NCBI RefSeq assembly: GCF_002113025.1
Contig: NZ_NEJH01000001.1
Coordinates: 868,001-932,000 of the forward strand
Reading direction: 5' to 3'
Origin: Pseudomonas sp. B28(2017)
Lineage (GTDB): Bacteria; Pseudomonadota; Gammaproteobacteria; Pseudomonadales; Pseudomonadaceae
Length of the DNA: 64,000 nt
The notes under the pieces are model-generated. The model searched no databases. It was not told the DNA's origin and saw only the letters and a list, made by a program, of their open reading frames with translations. Shown here one piece after another: positions 60,288 through 64,000 of this stretch. The first letter of the stretch is position 1. Each line of letters begins with the position of its first letter. The translations under genes and the position numbers were made by a program.

Positions 60288-60903
60288 AAGTCTGGACTGA
60301 TCTCGTGCGTATTCGACTGTTGCGTTGTTGGAAGCAGCTACTCTTCCTCTAGCCCCCTCTCCCTCTATAATTATTCGATTTACAACATTAGTACGAAACT
60401 GAATCGTCTCAGGTTTCGTAGACACCTCTTCAGGTAAACCATCGCCGCGGTGATGACCATGTCCTGGTCTTCACTACGGTTCGAGATTGCAGAAACGGCG
60501 CTTCACCGCGTCGTGTCAAAAACTAAAGTTAACGTGGACGTGGCAAGGTGGACCACGGTTTGTTCCTTAACGAACTCATCCCTGCCCTGCTCTATCGTTT
60601 TAACGAGAACCAGTCGGCGGTAACCGCCGTCGAAGAGTGTTCCATCTCTCGCGCACCTACAAACGCAGAGCCTTGGAGGTCAGTTTGACTGACGGGATGA
60701 GGAGCGACCTCGCTAGAACGTCGCTCCTCTGAATCCAACAACGCTTACCTCTTCAATGACTATCGACTCGCAAGACTTTTGCTAGCAACATCGCCAAACC
60801 GCCGACGAGCATCAGCGGTGCGATGGTGACATCCGTTCTGTACTACACAGGCTAGCGAAGCTCGACTCCTGTCCTACAACATGTGCCCATTTACATGCTC
60901 GCG

Positions 60904-61506
60904 TTAACCCGCGATCTTTATTGCGAGTTCAGCGACGTGTTTACCCTGGAAACGCGCAATGTCCAGTTCATTTTGTGACGGTTGCCGTTTACCGTCGGCG
61001 CCTGCCAGGGTGGTCGCGCCATAGGGCGTACCGCCGGTGATCTCGCTCATGTTGGTCAGCCCTGCGCAGCTGTAAGGCACACCCACGATGACCATTCCCT
61101 GATGCAGGAGTGTGCTGTGGAACGACGTAATAGTGGTTTCCTGGCCACCGTGTTGGGTGCCGGTCGACGCAAAGACACTGCCGATTTTCCCGACCAGCGC
61201 GCCGCTCATCCACAGTCCGCCGGTCTGGTCGAGAAACGTGCGCATCTGTCCCGCCATATTGCCAAAGCGCGTCGGTGTACCAAAGATGATGGCATCGTAA
61301 TTGGCCAGCTCGTCAGGTGTCGCCACCGGTGCCTTCTGGTCAAGTTTGATGCCGATGGCTGCTGCCTGTTCGGCCGGGATGGTTTCAGCGACACGCTTGA
61401 GCGTCACGTCGGTGCCGGGTACGGATCGTGCGCCTTCGGCCACTGCGCCAGCCATCGTCTCGAGGTGACCGTACATTGAGTAATAGAGAACCAGTACCTT
61501 CGCCAT
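60904..61506 (-). CDS. wrbA: NAD(P)H:quinone oxidoreductase WrbA
   Basis: This 200-residue flavodoxin-like protein has the FMN-phosphate loop [12 protein letters not shown], the family segment [24 protein letters not shown] and [13 protein letters not shown]. WrbA forms tetramers and reduces quinones by two electrons, limiting redox cycling. ATG 61506 has an AGGAGAA site upstream (minus strand). It diverges from the DoxX gene; both are common in oxidative or quinone stress responses. Confidence 0.92.
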   Translation of the reverse strand: MAKVLVLYYSMYGHLETMAGAVAEGARSVPGTDVTLKRVAETIPAEQAAAIGIKLDQKAPVATPDELANYDAIIFGTPTRFGNMAGQMRTFLDQTGGLWMSGALVGKIGSVFASTGTQHGGQETTITSFHSTLLHQGMVIVGVPYSCAGLTNMSEITGGTPYGATTLAGADGKRQPSQNELDIARFQGKHVAELAIKIAG

Positions 61507-61827
61507 GACTTTTCTCCTGGATTAAGCGCCATTCGATTGATTAGGAAGATCTTGGGTTACACCACTGTCAACGAGCAACAGCGGTAGATGTAGTGCTTGG
61601 TCACGAACAAAACTGCGGTCCACACCCACCCGACTGCAGAGACTTTGACGGAGTGCGGATTAAACACTAGCAGCTCCATATGCTGCCTGTTGGCAGACAG
61701 AGCTAGTTTTTTATTGCTCCCCGTCCCAGAGCAGACCGCCAATCAACTGCTAGTGTTAAAAGTACGCGCAAGGCTTCAATACCATACTTACTTGCGCATC
61801 CCCTCTCGCGTCCACAGGCGGAACACC
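61507..61827. promoter_or_regulatory. wrbA-doxX divergent control region with spaced inverted repeat
   Basis: AACACTAGCAG (61663-61673) and CTGCTAGTGTT (61747-61757) are a perfect 11-bp inverted pair 73 bases apart. The region contains no gene. The repeat could be a looped operator for the divergent genes or a relic of an inserted element. Confidence 0.45.
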
Positions 61828-62241
61828 ATGAGATACAACCTGTTTGAGAATCAGAGAAACGAGATCATCCTGCTCGCCCGCATCCTTCTAATGATCCTTT
61901 TCATAGTTTCCGGCTGGGGCAAGCTGACCAACTTTGGCGGTACCGCTGCCTACATAAGCTCACTCGGCGCGCCCATGCCCATGGTTGCTGCGGGGGTCGC
62001 GGTAGTCATGGAGTTCTTTGTCGCCATAGCGATAGTCGTGGGTTTCTACACCCGCCCACTCGCGTTTCTCTACGTCTTATTCGTACTCGGTACCTCTCTA
62101 ATCGGGCATCACTTTTGGACTATGGTTGACCCAGAGCGCGCGGCCAACATGATCCATTATTTCAAAAACCTCAGCATCATGGGCGGCTTGCTACTGCTGG
62201 GCATTACAGGTCCTGGCAAGTATTCAATTGATGGCAGATAG
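61828..62241 (+). CDS. DoxX-family membrane protein
   Basis: This 137-residue protein has four membrane helices and the DoxX signature ILLMILFIVSGWGKLTNFGGTAAYI, followed by VAVVMEFFVAIAIVVGFYTRP. ATG 61828 is preceded by AGGCGGA; upstream extension adds non-homologous sequence. DoxX proteins act in thiol/redox or quinone-linked stress, and the divergent wrbA supports a stress role. Confidence 0.85.
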   Translation: MRYNLFENQRNEIILLARILLMILFIVSGWGKLTNFGGTAAYISSLGAPMPMVAAGVAVVMEFFVAIAIVVGFYTRPLAFLYVLFVLGTSLIGHHFWTMVDPERAANMIHYFKNLSIMGGLLLLGITGPGKYSIDGR

Positions 62242-62578
62242 CAACGCGCGCATAGGGGCATTCTGAGCTCAGGACGGTTTCTTTTTCTTGTGGGACTGTC
62301 CGTATGCTTGCCTGGACCTAAAAGATTCACATTACATACCCATGTAATGCTCGAAACGGTGCCCCTGAGATCTGTTGTAAGTTTTATGAGCTGCATCAAG
62401 TGCAGAAGACCGTCTGCAAGATGCTGGCCTTATTCGCCACCCCCTTCAATTCGCCTGACCTAAGATTTCAGAAGTTTGAGCCTATCTTGAGGCCGGCGAT
62501 CAGTGCGTTATCCACCTCATCGCCATCTTCATCAACGGCTTGTCGCCCGCGGTCCGATAGGCCGAGCGGGAGCAAGAA
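62242..62578 (+). other. Gene-free gap
   Basis: This is 337 bases between convergent doxX and the outer-membrane remnant. I see no gene, clear terminator or repeat. Confidence 0.4.
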
Positions 62579-63194
62579 CTAAAATGCGTGCTGGTAACGC
62601 AACGTCAGCTGTGTTCCCTGCGAGCGATTTTCGGCACCGCTCTCAAAATACAGGTTGGCAAACAGTGTCTGTTTTCCTTGCCGATACATCACACCCGGCC
62701 CAATGCCCATGACTTGTTCCCGAGAGTCTTTCTGTCGATGTCCGTCGATCCGGTCATCGCTGATCTGCTTTAGTTGGTAGCCGGCCACCCCTACCCGCCA
62801 GTTATCAGACACGGCGTAAGACACCGCAAGATTACTGTGGATCGCCTCGCCTGGCTGGATGCTGTCTGCCTTTAAGGCGCACGCCGGATCGTTGTTGCGA
62901 CTTGACCATGCATAGTGGAAACAACCGCTCACTTCCAAGCGATCAGTCAGCTCCCAAGTGAACACGTAATGGGGGTTAAACACCCAAACATTGCTGCCGG
63001 TGTTGATGTCCGAGTCAGCGCTGTAGGACCCCGTCGGCAACGAAAAAACAAAATTCAGCCGTTGCCAGTAAGGCCTGCCGAGTACCGAGCGCGGCGCCCA
63101 CTGCAACAGGAACGGGCTAATCGGCTTGGCTCGGTGAGCAAATGAACAGCGAGCTGATACCGATGGCCTTGATTAACCCTGCCTGCTGGCGCAT
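62579..63194 (-). pseudogene. Broken outer-membrane channel gene (MetA-pathway / Phenol_MetA_deg-like)
   Basis: From ATG 63194 the frame encodes an intact-looking signal peptide (AIGISSLFICSPSQA) and then stops at once (D, TAG). A different frame continues from about 63130 with PISPFLLQWAPRSV, WQRLNFVFSLPTGSY and beta-barrel sequence, ending YQHAF with the C-terminal Phe of outer-membrane proteins. The family is usually about 300 residues; roughly a third of the mature protein is deleted and the frame is lost. It follows the porin gene by 22 bases, so the two once formed an operon. Confidence 0.75.
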
Positions 63195-63216
63195 ATCCTG
63201 CCTTCTTAGCTGCTGG

Positions 63217-64000
63217 CTAAAAAATACTGAACGGATAATCCACGATCACGCGGTATTCATCGGCGTTCGAATTACCTCGGGTGTTGCCCGGGGCCGTGTA
63301 ACCGTCACCCGAGCGATGCGCGGCCCAACGTAGCGTCACGCTCCATCCCCTGGCCTTGCCGTCTGGCACCGCATAACGCAGGGCCACATCGCGTTCCCAA
63401 TGGTGAGCATCCTTTCCGGAAGCGTTGAAGATGTAGCCATATCCCTTGCTCGCGGGATCTACACGGGTCAGATCGGCTTCGCCTCGGGTATAGGAAGTGC
63501 TGAACTGGACATTGGGGGCATCCAGAAACTTCAGGCTGGTCTGATATTGCAGCTTCCAGGATTTCTCCCCCGGGCCATTGAAGTCGGCGAACTGCTGAGA
63601 GTTGCTCAAGTAGAGAAACGACCGGTCATCCTGGGCCACGTAGTCAAAGGGTGTGTTGCCGTCGACTTTTTGTAAGCCCAGGGTCAGGCTCTGCCCAGCG
63701 CCGGACACCGTCAGACCACCGCTGTAGGTGTCATTGTCGATGCGTCCGAGCTGACTCTGGCCCTGATCGCGGGTTTTGAAATAGTGCAGGTACGGCGTCA
63801 GCGTGATTACTGAGGTTACCTTCAATGGCCAGCTGGCGCCCGCGTAGTACTGATTCCAGATGTCGCTCAACTGCCCGCCATACACCGTCAGGGTGATGGC
63901 CCCCGGCACACTGTAAACACCTCCGAGCCAACCCATGTGCGGGCTTTCACGATCGGCCGGCACACCAGCCTTGTTACTGGCGCCATAGCTGGTGACCAAA
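63217..64000 (-). CDS. OprD-family outer-membrane porin, 3' part (runs off the window)
   Basis: The visible 260 residues are the C-terminal barrel of an OprD/OpdK-type substrate-specific porin: GGVYSVPGAITLTVYGGQLSDIWNQYYAG, LTVSGAGQSLTLGLQKVDGNTPFDYV and the end VDYPFSIF with terminal Phe. The signal peptide and first strands lie beyond the right edge. Members import aromatic or aliphatic carboxylates or basic amino acids. The broken channel gene downstream suggests a former aromatic-compound uptake operon. Confidence 0.88.
   Translation of the reverse strand, partial: LVTSYGASNKAGVPADRESPHMGWLGGVYSVPGAITLTVYGGQLSDIWNQYYAGASWPLKVTSVITLTPYLHYFKTRDQGQSQLGRIDNDTYSGGLTVSGAGQSLTLGLQKVDGNTPFDYVAQDDRSFLYLSNSQQFADFNGPGEKSWKLQYQTSLKFLDAPNVQFSTSYTRGEADLTRVDPASKGYGYIFNASGKDAHHWERDVALRYAVPDGKARGWSVTLRWAAHRSGDGYTAPGNTRGNSNADEYRVIVDYPFSIF

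Larger units (their letters stand above)
59177..60903. other. 1.7-kb eroded region with hairpins and no convincing gene
   Basis: AT-richer, short-frame sequence. Structured elements: CGGAAGTAATTC (59329-59340) inverted at 59395-59406, with a further TCGGAAGTAA at 59351; a perfect 13-bp stem, TTGACTTGTTAAC/GTTAACAAGTCAA (59927-59959); and a perfect 12-bp stem, AACTCAACTAAA/TTTAGTTGAGTT (60258-60287). Frames at 59365-59820 and 59634-59873 (the latter with a CEIC pair) lack recognisable families, and the first begins at TTG without a ribosome site. Traces of coding bias suggest old gene debris. Confidence 0.55.

Noticed and set aside
60400..60540. Minus-strand words (AAMVYLKR) suggesting a transposase relic
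   Set aside because: The match is too short and I could not place it in any IS family.

Overview
The window is a chromosomal segment of a Pseudomonas-type gammaproteobacterium, most like the P. fluorescens/P. putida rhizosphere group. Supporting signs are the high-GC coding style, a Pseudomonas-style REP palindrome (38653-38676), an OprD-family porin, a maleate isomerase close to the Pseudomonas NicE type, and a giant two-domain animal-type haem peroxidase of the P. putida PepA kind. I see no rRNA, tRNA, CRISPR array, intact insertion sequence or prophage. The content is accessory metabolism: uptake systems, catabolic operons and many LysR-type regulators.

Layout. (1) 1-11.7 kb: a small unknown gene, then a 3578-residue secreted RTX haem peroxidase made of two near-duplicate halves. 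(2) 11.8-16.4 kb: a minus-strand LysR / maleate isomerase / MFS set and a membrane acyltransferase-like protein. (3) 16.6-31.6 kb: an organosulfur or organonitrogen island. It holds a substrate-binding protein, permease and flavin monooxygenase set; a LysR regulator; then one long operon with two paralogous binding proteins, an FAD 2-hydroxyacid dehydrogenase, an aminotransferase, two permeases, an ATPase, a thiol-dioxygenase-like cupin, a GST and a fusion of four rhodanese modules to a cystathionine-lyase-type enzyme. (4) 31.8-38.3 kb: a complete four-carbon sugar-acid (tetronate/threonate) pathway, ltnD-otnK-otnC-gntP-type permease-otnI, with a DeoR regulator and a clear inverted-repeat operator candidate. 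(5) 38.3-45 kb: an AraC remnant, an MscS/cyclic-nucleotide-domain channel, an esterase, a cysteine hydrolase, an MFS exporter and a CBS protein.

(6) 45.4-58.4 kb: a region organised around homoserine chemistry. It holds a PLP gamma-lyase-type enzyme, an MmuP-like amino acid permease, LysR, a threonine-synthase-like protein with an altered cofactor loop and an Lrp regulator; then MerR/reductase, EamA and GGDEF genes; then a homoserine dehydrogenase without an ACT domain and a semialdehyde-type dehydrogenase. Together these fit breakdown of a gamma-substituted homoserine (canavanine or S-methylmethionine are the leading candidates) through homoserine to aspartate semialdehyde and aspartate. (7) 58.4-64 kb: an eroded zone with a TonB-receptor fragment, a histidinol-phosphatase-like fragment, 1.7 kb without a convincing gene, wrbA, a DoxX gene, a broken outer-membrane channel gene and the 3' part of an OprD porin that runs off the right edge.

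The most interesting items are the tetra-rhodanese/PLP-lyase fusion inside its sulfur island, the homoserine locus with its threonine-synthase-like paralogue, and the duplicated peroxidase with 14 PERCAL-type calcium motifs. Functions are from sequence reading only; no database search was run.
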